From Deltaproteobacteria bacterium (lineage in GTDB: Bacteria; UBA10199; JADGCS01), in NCBI GenBank assembly GCA_024233595.1, contig JACKPK010000006.1:62001-126000 (forward strand): a DNA stretch of 64,000 nucleotides. The letters are read 5' to 3'. Both the position numbers and the translations under genes were made by a program. Below, piece after piece: positions 38,385 through 46,815 of this stretch; positions within the stretch are counted from its first letter, which is position 1, and each line of letters opens with the position of its first letter. The notes under the pieces were generated by a model. It saw only the letters and a program-made list of their open reading frames with translations. It was not told where the DNA came from and did not search any database.

Positions 38385-39329
38385 TCAGGAGGCAGGAACA
38401 GCTTCTTTGATGCCTTTTCCAGGAAACAAGCGCTGCAAAAATAAATAAAAAGGCGACGCAATAAAAATAGAAGAGTACGTTCCAAAAACAATACCAATGA
38501 GTAAACAAAACGCAAAGTCGTGCAACACACCGCCACCCAAAAAGTAAAGCGCCAACACCACAAGCAACACAGTTAAAGATGTCACAATGGTACGTCCTAA
38601 GGTTTCGGTCACCGAAATGTTAATGACCTGAAGCGCAGGCGCATTTTTAGGTAAGCGACCAATGTTTTCGCGAATGCGATCGTAAATCACAATGGTGTCG
38701 TTAATGGAGTAACCAATGATGGTGAGCAAAGCCGCCAAAATAGGCAAACTGAACTCTTTGTTGAAGAGCGAGAAAAAACCAACAGAGATCACCACATCGT
38801 GAATCAATGCAACAACAGCTCCTGGCGAAAACAAAAAGTCAAAACGAAAGCCAACGTAAATGAGAATAAACAAACAAGTGAACAACACCGCCAAGCTGCC
38901 CTTCTTTTGCATGTCAGCGCCAACCTTTGGACCCACCACTTCTTTGCTGAGGATTTTTAAATCTTCTGAACCATAGCGTTCTGTCAAAGCACGTGTGAGA
39001 ACCTGATCCACATTCTGCCCGTCCTTATACTTGGCTCTGACCATGAATTGATTTTGAGCAGGGTTGTTGCCAAACTGAATCACCTGCACATCGCCCAAAT
39101 CCAGTTTAGAGGTGATGCCGCGGATTTCTTCGGCTGTGGCATCCTTAGGAAATTGATAGATCATTTTTGTGCCACCAACAAAGTCGACACCAAAATTGAT
39201 CCCGTTGATGCCAATTTCGTAAAGGCTAAACAACACAAAGAAAACAGAGACCGCTATAAAAGCCCATTTGAACTTCATGAAGTCAAAAGGAGTTTTACCC
39301 GTACAAGTTTTATAAGAAGACTGTGACAT
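38385..39329 (-). CDS. secF: Protein translocase subunit SecF
   Basis: SecF works with SecD to drive late stages of Sec export with the proton gradient. The 314-residue protein has six membrane segments, an N-terminal periplasmic loop with GINFGVDFVGGTKMIYQF, LRVNGP-like VVGPKVGADMQKKGSLAVLF, and the family block LTIIGYSINDTIVIYDRIRE followed by NIG. It ends two segments later with SSIFIASPFYLFL. SecD starts 3 bp upstream, so the two are coupled. Confidence 0.95.
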   Translation of the reverse strand: MSQSSYKTCTGKTPFDFMKFKWAFIAVSVFFVLFSLYEIGINGINFGVDFVGGTKMIYQFPKDATAEEIRGITSKLDLGDVQVIQFGNNPAQNQFMVRAKYKDGQNVDQVLTRALTERYGSEDLKILSKEVVGPKVGADMQKKGSLAVLFTCLFILIYVGFRFDFLFSPGAVVALIHDVVISVGFFSLFNKEFSLPILAALLTIIGYSINDTIVIYDRIRENIGRLPKNAPALQVINISVTETLGRTIVTSLTVLLVVLALYFLGGGVLHDFAFCLLIGIVFGTYSSIFIASPFYLFLQRLFPGKGIKEAVPAS

Positions 39330-39332
39330 AGT

Positions 39333-41267
39333 TTAAATCCAAATTTTTTTAATTTTAACGCCGTGAAGCAAACCATCGTAACAAAAACGTGTGAACAACA
39401 CCGCCGTGAACAAGGTTGTGAGAATCCCCAACATGAGCGTGGTCGCAAAACCTTTGATGGGGCCTGTTCCAAATTCAAACAACACAAGACCCGAAATAAA
39501 AGTCGTGATGTTACTGTCTAAAATAGCGCTCAAAGCATTGCCATAACCGCTCTCGACAATGGAAGCAGCATCGTGACCCATGTGGCGTTCTTCGCGCATG
39601 CGTTCAAAAATAATCACGTTCGCATCCACCGCCATACCAAGAGTCAGAACAATACCGGCCATGCCAGGCAATGTTAAAGAAGCTTGGAATAAAGTCAGCC
39701 CAGCAAAAACCAACAACACGTTGAACAACAAAGCCAAGTTAGAGATCAGTCCACCAACACGGTAATAGAACAACATGAAGAGCAACACACCACCAGCCGC
39801 AATGATGAGCGAACGAATCCCAGCATCAATTGATTCTTGTCCCAAGGTGGGGCCAATTAAGTTCTGTGTGGCAACCGACAAGCTCGCAGGCAAAGCGCCC
39901 TCTTTTAAAATAAGAACAAGATCGCTCGCTTCCTTGTGTAAGTCTTCGTAGCGGCCGTAGCCAAGTTCAATTTGCGCCTGCCCACCATAAATGGCCGAAC
40001 GAATATTAGGAGCGCTCATCACCACACCGTCTAACACAATGGCCAAAGCCTTACCGACATTGTCTTTGGTGAGATCACCAAATTTTTTAGCACCCGCTTT
40101 ATTAAAAGCCATGCTCACGTAAGGCAGGTTGTTTTGCACTTGCACGCTAGCGTTGTCGAGCATGTCACCAGTGACTTCAGCTCTTTTTTCCAAAAGAAAA
40201 GGAGACGCTCGTAAGATTTTTCCTGTGCGGTCATCGCGCGTGTAACGAAAAGCCACTTCGCTTTGATCAGGTAACTCCGCTTTTAAAGCATCGTTGATGA
40301 GATTGACGCTTTCGGCATCGTAAACATTTTCTAGTTTAAGCTCACTTGCTTTGTCGTTGACCAAGGCATTGAGCTCAGCTGTACCCAGGCGTTCATCAAC
40401 AATACGAAACTCCAGCTTACCTGTACGACGGATCAAGTCGATCACAGCTTGCGGTTCTTTAACGCCCGGCAATTCCACAACCAAACGATCAGAACTTTGA
40501 CGACTCACAGAGCTTTCGGCCACACCATAACGGTTAATGCGGTTACGCACTGACTTAGCAGCTTGCTCAATGATGTCTTTGGTGAGTTTTTTAACGTAAG
40601 CTTCGCTCAAAGAAACGTAGAACACACCCTCTAAGGACTGTTCACGAATCTGCCACGCGTCTTTTTCTGCAAATAAATTTGGCAACAAGGCTTGCTGCTC
40701 AGGATCGGCCGCGCTGATCGCGATGGTGGAATTGCCCACCATTTGCAGTTCACCATTAAAATCCTGAATGCTTTCTAAAAGCGAGTACGCTTGTTTGCGC
40801 ACCATTTCGCCATCGCCTTTGTACTCCAAATAGAGTTCCTGCGGATCGCGATCAATGGTGATGATCTGGTTGCCGTAGTAATCTATGAGTCTGGATGTGA
40901 GCGCGTCGATTTTTTCAGCATCAGTTGTGACGCGGATTTTAAGACCGGCAATCTGACTGGCCTTGGTGCCTTTGATGTCTTCGCCTTCTGCCAAACGCTC
41001 CACGTCGCTGGCCATAAAATCGACCTGATGCTTTAGGGCATCGTCAGTGCCCACATTCATTTCTAAATAAAGGCCACCGCGCAAATCCAAACCCAAATTG
41101 AGTTCTTTGTCCGAAAGCAGTTCGGCATACCACGGTAACTCGTGCCCTTCTTTTTTGGCCAAACGTTTTTGTTCTTTAAGGCCCAAAACACTAGGAACGA
41201 GAAGGTAAATGGCTAAAAGGAACACAGCCAAAAAACCAAAGAGTTTGAATTTCCAACTTGATGACAT
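39333..41267 (-). CDS. secD: Protein translocase subunit SecD
   Basis: SecD has six membrane helices and a large periplasmic P1 domain. The 644-residue protein opens with a membrane segment and LNLGLDLRGGLYLEMNV, the D1 motif. P1 includes VRNRINRYGVAESSVSRQSS and DRLVVELPGVK. The C-terminal channel part has IGPTLGQESIDAG, TLPGMAGIVLTLGMAVDANV and IIFERMREE. Length is typical of delta-type SecD. It is part of yajC-secD-secF. Confidence 0.96.
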   Translation of the reverse strand: MSSSWKFKLFGFLAVFLLAIYLLVPSVLGLKEQKRLAKKEGHELPWYAELLSDKELNLGLDLRGGLYLEMNVGTDDALKHQVDFMASDVERLAEGEDIKGTKASQIAGLKIRVTTDAEKIDALTSRLIDYYGNQIITIDRDPQELYLEYKGDGEMVRKQAYSLLESIQDFNGELQMVGNSTIAISAADPEQQALLPNLFAEKDAWQIREQSLEGVFYVSLSEAYVKKLTKDIIEQAAKSVRNRINRYGVAESSVSRQSSDRLVVELPGVKEPQAVIDLIRRTGKLEFRIVDERLGTAELNALVNDKASELKLENVYDAESVNLINDALKAELPDQSEVAFRYTRDDRTGKILRASPFLLEKRAEVTGDMLDNASVQVQNNLPYVSMAFNKAGAKKFGDLTKDNVGKALAIVLDGVVMSAPNIRSAIYGGQAQIELGYGRYEDLHKEASDLVLILKEGALPASLSVATQNLIGPTLGQESIDAGIRSLIIAAGGVLLFMLFYYRVGGLISNLALLFNVLLVFAGLTLFQASLTLPGMAGIVLTLGMAVDANVIIFERMREERHMGHDAASIVESGYGNALSAILDSNITTFISGLVLFEFGTGPIKGFATTLMLGILTTLFTAVLFTRFCYDGLLHGVKIKKIWI

Positions 41268-41291
41268 TTTATTTCTTTCTTGAATAGAGGC

Positions 41292-41651
41292 TTAAGCCGC
41301 TTTTTTAGATCCTTTGCCGCCTTTTGCATCGGCTTCGTATCCTTTGATCGACTGAATCGCAGAACGATCAAATTTAAGAGTCACATTATTGGCCACTTGC
41401 ACCATCACGAATTCTTCTTTTGTTTCGACAATGCGACCATGCAATCCGCTTGTTGTGATGATCTCATCACCACGTTTGGCGTCAGCAATCATTTTTTTAA
41501 GCGCCTTCTGCTGTTTTTGCTGGGGGCGAATCAATAAAAAGTAAAAGATCACAAAGATCATGCCGATCATCACCAATTGGTGCATGCCAGCGTTAGCAGG
41601 TGCAGCGGCAGCTGCGGCGTCTTGTGCGTAAGCAACGTTAATCATGTTCAT
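41292..41651 (-). CDS. yajC: Sec translocase accessory subunit YajC
   Basis: A 119-residue membrane protein associated with SecDF. A hydrophobic segment (MIGMIFVIFYFLLIRPQQKQ) is followed by KALKKMIADAKRGDEIITTS and GLHGRIVETKEEFVMVQVA, the standard YajC pattern. An Ala-rich leader precedes the helix. It lies between tgt and secD, the usual tgt-yajC-secDF order. Confidence 0.95.
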   Translation of the reverse strand: MNMINVAYAQDAAAAAAPANAGMHQLVMIGMIFVIFYFLLIRPQQKQQKALKKMIADAKRGDEIITTSGLHGRIVETKEEFVMVQVANNVTLKFDRSAIQSIKGYEADAKGGKGSKKAA

Positions 41652-41666
41652 TCCTTATTATGTATT

Positions 41667-42794
41667 TTAACCAGAGCGTCGGCTGAAAAATTCTTTTTGA
41701 AATTCTTCAAAGCGCCCATCCAAAAGGCTTTGGCGGCAATGGCCTAACAAAGTCAAAAAATAATGTAAATTGTGAATTGTATTGAGGATACTCGCGATCA
41801 TTTCGTCCGCCACATAGACATGACGAAGGTAAGCCCGGCTAAAATTCTGACAGGTGTAGCAGGAACAATCGGCGTCCAAAGGCTCAAAATCCTCACGATA
41901 ACGGGCCTGTTTGATTTTCACATTGCCCGTACTCGTGAACAACATGCCGTTTCGGGCATTTCGAGTCGGCATCACGCAGTCGAACATATCCACACCCAAG
42001 CCCACGCAGGTCACCAGATCTTCCGGCGTGCCGACCCCCATGAGGTAGCGCGGCCGGTCCTCGGGCATATGCGGGCTTAAGTTTTGCACCACATCGTACA
42101 TGACCTGGTTTGGTTCCCCCACCGAAAGCCCGCCAATGGCATAGCCCCCAAATTTTTTGTCGGATTGGGATTCGATTTCCAAAAGACGTTCGGTGCACTC
42201 TTTGCGCAAATCGTGCTGATCACCGCCCTGAATGATCGCAAAGAGTTTGTTGTCTTCGCGGGTTTTAGCCGCAAGCGAGCGTTTTTCCCAATCGAGCGTG
42301 AGCTCCATGGATTTTTTAATGGTGCTGCGATCGGCTGGCAAAGCCGGGCATTCGTCAAAACACATCATGATGTCAGAGCCCAGGGCCTCTTGGATTTCGA
42401 TGGACAGCTCAGGAGACAACATGTGTTTGGAGCCATCGATGTGCGATTGAAAACTAACGCCTTCTTGAGTGATTTTGCGCAACTTGGCCAAACTAAAAAC
42501 CTGAAAGCCGCCTGAATCCGTTAAAATCGGCCCATCCCAAGCCATGAATTTATGCAAACCACCCGCAGCCTTAATGAGCTGATGCCCCGGCCGCATGTAC
42601 AAATGGTAGGTGTTCCCCAAAATGATCTGCGCACCCAAATCTTTTAGCGTGGTCGGCAAAGTTGCTTTAACCGTGGCCTGTGTGCCCACCGGCATAAAAA
42701 CCGGCGTGCGGATTTCGCCATGCGTGGTCTTGAGCACCCCGGCTCGCGCCCCACCAGGACCAAAATCGGATTTTTCTAAAGTAAAGTCGTTCAT
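41667..42794 (-). CDS. tgt: tRNA-guanine transglycosylase
   Basis: Tgt exchanges G34 of certain tRNAs for the queuosine precursor preQ1. The 375-residue protein has the catalytic nucleophile region VDMFDCVMPTRNARNGMLF, substrate loop DGPILTDSGGFQVFSL, and FDECPALPADRSTI. The zinc site is CSCYTCQNFSRAYLRHVY with a later His in NTIHNLHYF. Length and start are normal. No other queuosine gene is present in the window. Confidence 0.97.
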   Translation of the reverse strand: MNDFTLEKSDFGPGGARAGVLKTTHGEIRTPVFMPVGTQATVKATLPTTLKDLGAQIILGNTYHLYMRPGHQLIKAAGGLHKFMAWDGPILTDSGGFQVFSLAKLRKITQEGVSFQSHIDGSKHMLSPELSIEIQEALGSDIMMCFDECPALPADRSTIKKSMELTLDWEKRSLAAKTREDNKLFAIIQGGDQHDLRKECTERLLEIESQSDKKFGGYAIGGLSVGEPNQVMYDVVQNLSPHMPEDRPRYLMGVGTPEDLVTCVGLGVDMFDCVMPTRNARNGMLFTSTGNVKIKQARYREDFEPLDADCSCYTCQNFSRAYLRHVYVADEMIASILNTIHNLHYFLTLLGHCRQSLLDGRFEEFQKEFFSRRSG

Positions 42795-42842
42795 GAAGGA
42801 TTTGCTTCTATTAAATAGATCGCCAATCGGTCAATGAAGGGT

Positions 42843-44093
42843 TTAGGAGACAAGCGAGCGATGAAACGCCATGACCTCGGGCGAGACTTTAATGGAGCTG
42901 CGGTCCCAGCCCAAAAGATGCAGACCCGACCCGGAGCGCAAGCGACTGAGCGCCACATAGGCCTGACCCGGTTCCCACAGGCGGCGCAAATCGCAGACCA
43001 TGCTATCAAGTGTTGCCCCTTGAGATTTATGAATGGTGGTGGCGTAAGCGAGGCTAATCGGAAAATTTTTGGCAACAGCGGCTTCGTTGCCATCGGCATC
43101 CAAATACGAAAAACTCTCTTTGCTGATCTCGACCTCGCGACCACTCTTGAGCTCAATTTGCAGCTCGTCTTCCGAAATGCCAACAACGCTGCCCAGCGAA
43201 CCATTAAAATACTTCATTTCAGGATCGTTCACACGAATCATCACCAAGGCATTTTTTTTGATCTGCAACACCTCTGGCACCGGCGCGTTCTTTTTGATTT
43301 GCTCCAGCGCCCCGCCCTTGCCGGTGTACTCGGTGGGGAATTCGTGCAGGTCTTGTTTGATTTCGGAAAGCTTAGAAAGATTGTGTTCTTCGACCGGAGC
43401 TTTGCGCGCGTAAAGCCTGGGCACATCGTGAGGGATCTCGTATTCGGACGTGATCTTGCGGTTCAAATAATACTCGACCTCTTCGTTGACCACACCCAAG
43501 CGCACCAAGTTGAGCACGCGCAGGAATTCGTTGTCGGTGGTGCGGATCATGGTTTTTAAAAGTGCTGGCTGAAATTGTGTTTGATCCCAGACCTCGTCCT
43601 GAAAGGCCCAAGGCTTTTCGGGACTGTGGCGATCGATAGGAGGCAATTGCGCAAAATCGCCAACGGCGATCACCCGCAAGCCACCCCAAGCACGTGTGTT
43701 CTCGCGCGCCATCCGCGCCACGCGCTCTGCCGCTTGCAAAACGTTTTTTGGAACCATTGAGATTTCGTCAATCACCAGGCCATCAATGCCTTTGAGCCGA
43801 CTCAACACGCGACGGTTTTTGCGCGCTTCCTCAACCGCTTGCTCGACACCACCTTGCAAAATGCCCAAGCCAAAAAAACTGTGAATGGTGCGACCACGAA
43901 CCAAAACAGCGGCCGCGCCCGTGCTGGCCACCACAGGGAATTTTTTGGAATCTTTGGTGCGGATGAACTCGCGAATGAGATGACTTTTGCCCGTGCCCGC
44001 GCGACCAGTTAAAAAAACGTTATCACTGCTTTGTGTGAGGAGTTTAAAGGCCTCTTCTTGGCATGGGCTGAATGGCATGTTGCGACTCATCAC
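42843..44093 (-). CDS. PIF1-like superfamily 1 helicase
   Basis: A 416-residue ATPase. Walker A is LTGRAGTGKSHLIREFI, motif Ic/III follow as STGAAAVLVRGRTIHSFFGL, Walker B is GLVIDEISMV, then AVGDFAQLPPI and the C-terminal TIHKSQGATLDSMVCDLRR and QAYVALSRLRS helicase motifs. This is the PIF1/RecD-related family that unwinds DNA 5' to 3', with likely roles at G-quadruplexes or stalled forks. PIF1-type genes are scattered in bacteria and often mobile, but this one is in clean sequence at the head of a housekeeping series. ATG codons at residues 2 and 7 (MPFSPCQEEAF) are alternative starts. The gap to tgt is 48 bp. Confidence 0.88.
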   Translation of the reverse strand: MMSRNMPFSPCQEEAFKLLTQSSDNVFLTGRAGTGKSHLIREFIRTKDSKKFPVVASTGAAAVLVRGRTIHSFFGLGILQGGVEQAVEEARKNRRVLSRLKGIDGLVIDEISMVPKNVLQAAERVARMARENTRAWGGLRVIAVGDFAQLPPIDRHSPEKPWAFQDEVWDQTQFQPALLKTMIRTTDNEFLRVLNLVRLGVVNEEVEYYLNRKITSEYEIPHDVPRLYARKAPVEEHNLSKLSEIKQDLHEFPTEYTGKGGALEQIKKNAPVPEVLQIKKNALVMIRVNDPEMKYFNGSLGSVVGISEDELQIELKSGREVEISKESFSYLDADGNEAAVAKNFPISLAYATTIHKSQGATLDSMVCDLRRLWEPGQAYVALSRLRSGSGLHLLGWDRSSIKVSPEVMAFHRSLVS

Positions 44094-44162
44094 TTGTTCA
44101 TAGTCTGATACAGGAGGAGTTCAAGGAAGAAAAGTGACTAGACCGTGGCTAAAGCATGCCTA
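44094..44162. other. Upstream region of the PIF1-like helicase
   Basis: A short AT-balanced region before the helicase start. A good ribosome-binding or promoter motif was not distinguished. The repeat region begins directly after it. Confidence 0.3.
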
Positions 44163-44390
44163 GAGCCTGATGACCTGTTCTCACTAGATTTATTGCTCTA
44201 AGGAGAAAGTAATCCATTTGGGGCTCGCGTCTAGAGACTCGTAGTGGTCGCTCGCCTACGGAGAGCGACCATAATTTTGATACAATTTTCTTGGCCGTTC
44301 GCGAACGGCCACTACCGAAATTCCGAAATCACATGACGAAGGTAAAAAATATTCATTCTTAATTATTCATTTTTAATTCTTCATTATTCA
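44163..44390. repeat. Left copy of a long direct repeat
   Basis: Shares GAGCCTGATGACCTGTTCTC, GGAGAAAG, CTAGAGACTCG, GTAGTGGTCGCTCG, TTGGCCGTTCGCGAACGGCC and GAAATCACATGACGAAGG with 45757-46050, in the same order. The best-conserved 150 bp are 44241-44390. Internal palindromes such as GGCCGTTCGCGAACGGCC make hairpins. The two copies flank the broken Gly-rich membrane gene. Confidence 0.8.
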
Positions 44391-44413
44391 CTAAAACTAC
44401 ACCCCCGAATTTC

Positions 44414-45548
44414 TCACTTCCTTTGTGCTATTTCCGCCGCCCCATTATGAATATCCAAGCGCGCTTGTAAATTTTCAGCAATGCCTTTTAAAGCCCAAAG
44501 CATGTCTGCAAGCTCTGGATCTTCCGATAAATGCGATCCATGCTGTGCTTCAATCTTAGTAAGATCATCTAAAAGTCTTTGCAGTGATGCTGTGCGATCA
44601 GAAATTTCATCCTTAATCTGCAACTCTGTTTCGGTTATTAACAAATAAGCCACCTCTAAAAGATTTTGCAGACAATCACGCTTGGATTGCAAGTCATTGT
44701 CCATTGCATCTAATTTGCTGATGCCTTGTTCTGCCTCACCGCGATAGCGCGCTTGGGTCAATTCCAAAATTTCTTGCGAGACAGCACTAATTTGTTGCTG
44801 CAAAGCAATCTTAATTGTCTCGTCTAAAAATACACGCTGCACCTCAAGGTGATCTTCCAAAAACCGGAGGATGTTTTGAGGTTCCAACGCCTTTTGCGCT
44901 TTTTCTTGCTCAGCAAGCAAGCGCGCTCGTTCTTCTGGCCAAGCTTTTTTTTCCTGAGCGCGGATTGCCATATTTTTTTGTAGCAAGCGCCACCGGCAAT
45001 CCCATTGTGATCACCACTCCAAGATAGAGGTCCTATTCCTCCCAAGCCCAAGGCCCATGAACCAAGCTCCTTCCCATAAACAGCCGAAAATCCGGCTCCC
45101 ACGGCAACAAGGACCCCACCCAGGCGCCACACAATCCGCCACCCGCTCCGCCACGCATGCGCCAAACACTAAGCCAAACACCCGCCAGCCAATCCGCACC
45201 CGCCAAACCTACGCCACCCACTACGCCACCCACTCAGCCAACCACCACTACGCCATAACACTAGCCAAACAATCCACCCTTCACACCTTGATCTTGCCAA
45301 AATCCTGCTAATTTTGGTGTTAAAGTGGGTTGTTCGGGAACATTCGCTAAGCCAGATAAGCCTGCACCAGCCAAAACTGTGTCTAAAACACCAGGCCTAG
45401 ACAACACAAATTCCGTGAGAGCACGACCCTGCCCAGTTAATCCAGCTGTGCCGGCAAGAGCTGTTGAGCCAGAATCATCTATTTTTTGTGCGGTTTTCGC
45501 TGCCTGAGCAGCAACCGCCGGTCCACTTCCTAAAGCCATCGCAAACAT
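44414..45548 (-). pseudogene. Gly-rich membrane protein with helical tail, reading frame broken in the middle
   Basis: No family is recognised. From ATG 45546-45548 the first 95 residues are clean (MFAMALGSGPAVAAQAAKTA onward, ending DQGVKGGLFG). The middle 270 bp, in shifting frames, encodes a Gly/Val/Trp-rich hydrophobic section (GGVVGGVGLAGADWLAGVW, VLVAVGAGFSAVYGKELGSW) that looks like Gly-zipper membrane helices. From about 44986 the frame is clean again and gives a 190-residue helical, charged tail (EERARLLAEQEKAQKALEPQ onward) ending IAQRK. All three parts read in order, so this is probably one gene of about 380 residues broken by two or more indels. It lies exactly between the two copies of a long direct repeat. 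The domain layout resembles the orphan proteins at 19955 and 46816. Confidence 0.5.
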
Positions 45549-45756
45549 GCTGGGCTCCTTTCGGTTTTAAAGGTCAAAAGGCTTATCGACAGGATCCGGC
45601 ATTTGTTTCGTCTTTTTTGAAAAAAGAAATGACATAAGAAGAAATCACATGACGAAGGTAAAAACTGCTGACGCAATCTACTAGTATTTGATTATGTTCT
45701 GGACTGCTTCGTCGTAAAACTCCTCGCAGTGACGAGAGTGTCATTGCGATCAGCCG
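45549..45756. other. Intergenic region with dispersed repeat fragment
   Basis: Contains a fragment around 45705-45750 (GGACTGCTTCGTCG, CTCGCAGTGACGAG) of a palindromic intergenic repeat also seen near 46529-46565. No gene. Confidence 0.5.
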
Positions 45757-46050
45757 GAGCCTGATGACCTGTTCTCCGTAGCTTTAGCGAAGGAGAAAGC
45801 AATCTAGTATTTGGGACTCGTGGCTCGTGCCTAGAGACTCGTTGTTAATTAGGTTCTAGTACCTAGGTGGTTTTATTCTTCTTGGAGATGTCCCAAAGGA
45901 CAGAGCTCGTAGTGGTCGCTCGTGAGCGACCATAATTTTGATAAATTTTCTTGGCCGTTCGCGAACGGCCACTACCGAAATTCCGAAATCACATGACGAA
46001 GGTAAAAAATATTCACTCTTAATTATTCATTTTTAATTCTTCATTATTCA
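45757..46050. repeat. Right copy of a long direct repeat
   Basis: Partner of 44163-44390, with about 55 extra bases near 45853-45905. The 142 bp at 45909-46050 are nearly identical to the left copy and end in the same AT-rich TTCATTATTCA. Confidence 0.8.
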
Positions 46051-46060
46051 ATAAAGTGTG

Positions 46061-46187
46061 GAAAATAGTATTACGACGGCTATTGTAGCCGTGCCTTTTT
46101 TTCTCAGCTTTTGCCTTAGAAAATAGTGATGCGACGGCTATAGTAGCCGTGCCTTTTTTTCTCAGGCTTTTGCCTGAGAAAATAGTA
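46061..46187. repeat. Tandem hairpin repeat, two full units and a partial third
   Basis: Units of 58-59 bp start with GAAAATAGT at 46061, 46119 and 46178. Each unit holds ACGGCTATTGTAGCCGT or ACGGCTATAGTAGCCGT, perfect 7-bp stems differing only in the loop, then CCTTTTTTTCTCAG. The second unit adds CTCAGGCTTTTGCCTGAG. The open frame on the minus strand over this stretch is a product of the repeat and not a gene. Confidence 0.8.
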
Positions 46188-46207
46188 TAAACCATAATAA
46201 ACAAAAA

Positions 46208-46242
46208 GCCCCGTTTTGGAGCATCCCACACCAAAACGGGGC
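46208..46242. terminator. Strong hairpin GCCCCGTTTTGG/CCAAAACGGGGC
   Basis: A perfect 12-bp stem with an 11-base loop, preceded by AAAAA and followed by CTTT. It can terminate transcription in either direction, mainly leftward where the A-run becomes a T-run, and isolates the repeat region from the gene at 46816. Confidence 0.7.
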
Positions 46243-46396
46243 CTTTCGACACTAAGGAGAGCTTAAATAAACTAACGATTTCATCCATGAAGGGGGCTGG
46301 GGGTCCTTATGAAGACTTCGTTCACTTTAAGATTACGGGTCTGTTTTAAAAAAGATCTAAGCTGTATCGATTTTTTTAAAAAAAGATCATTTTAAA

Positions 46397-46430
46397 AAGT
46401 ACGTACATCAGAAAATTCAAGTACGTACAT
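46397..46430. promoter_or_regulatory. Two AAGTACGTACAT operators spaced two helical turns
   Basis: AAGTACGTACAT is repeated exactly at 46397-46408 and 46419-46430. Each contains the palindrome GTACGTAC or TACGTA. The 22-bp start-to-start spacing puts both on the same DNA face. Lying in a gene-free stretch 400 bp before the orphan gene at 46816, they look like a regulator-binding site. Confidence 0.4.
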
Positions 46431-46815
46431 TTAAGGGCCTAGGTGAAAGAGTTCTCCTGCTCTATTTGTTCACCTGATCTACTGATCTTTATTCAGGTTA
46501 TTCAGGTTATTCAGGGTAGTGCGATACTGGATTGCTTCGCCCGCCGCGGCGGACTCGCAATGACAGCAGAACTACAATAATTAAATAATCACGAACACCT
46601 AGACGCGAGACACAAGCCCCTAAAAAGATCATTAGAGCAGATAGATCAGTGGAACAGTAGAGCTTCCTTAACCTACGCACCTAGGCTCATTAATGAACAT
46701 TAATGAAAAATCACCTCCGTCATACTTTTCTTCACTTTTCCCATTGCCATATCAAATTCTTTTTTGATAATGACTTTCAGAATTGTTATTAAAATAGTCA
46801 ACCAGGCCTATAGAA
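46431..46815. other. Intergenic region upstream of the orphan membrane gene
   Basis: Contains TTATTCAGG repeated three times near 46490-46516, a palindromic repeat fragment at 46529-46565 (GGATTGCTTCG, CTCGCAATGAC) and TGATCT/AGATCA words resembling the sequence after rho. No gene is seen on either strand. Confidence 0.45.

Noticed and set aside
45033..45233. Gly/Trp-rich minus-strand frames taken as separate small genes
   Set aside because: They overlap each other in different frames and continue the clean segments on either side, so they are better read as one broken gene.
46019..46288. 89-residue open frame on the minus strand
   Set aside because: It runs through the tandem hairpin repeat and the terminator; its repeated residues come from the repeat units, and no ribosome-binding site or family feature is present.
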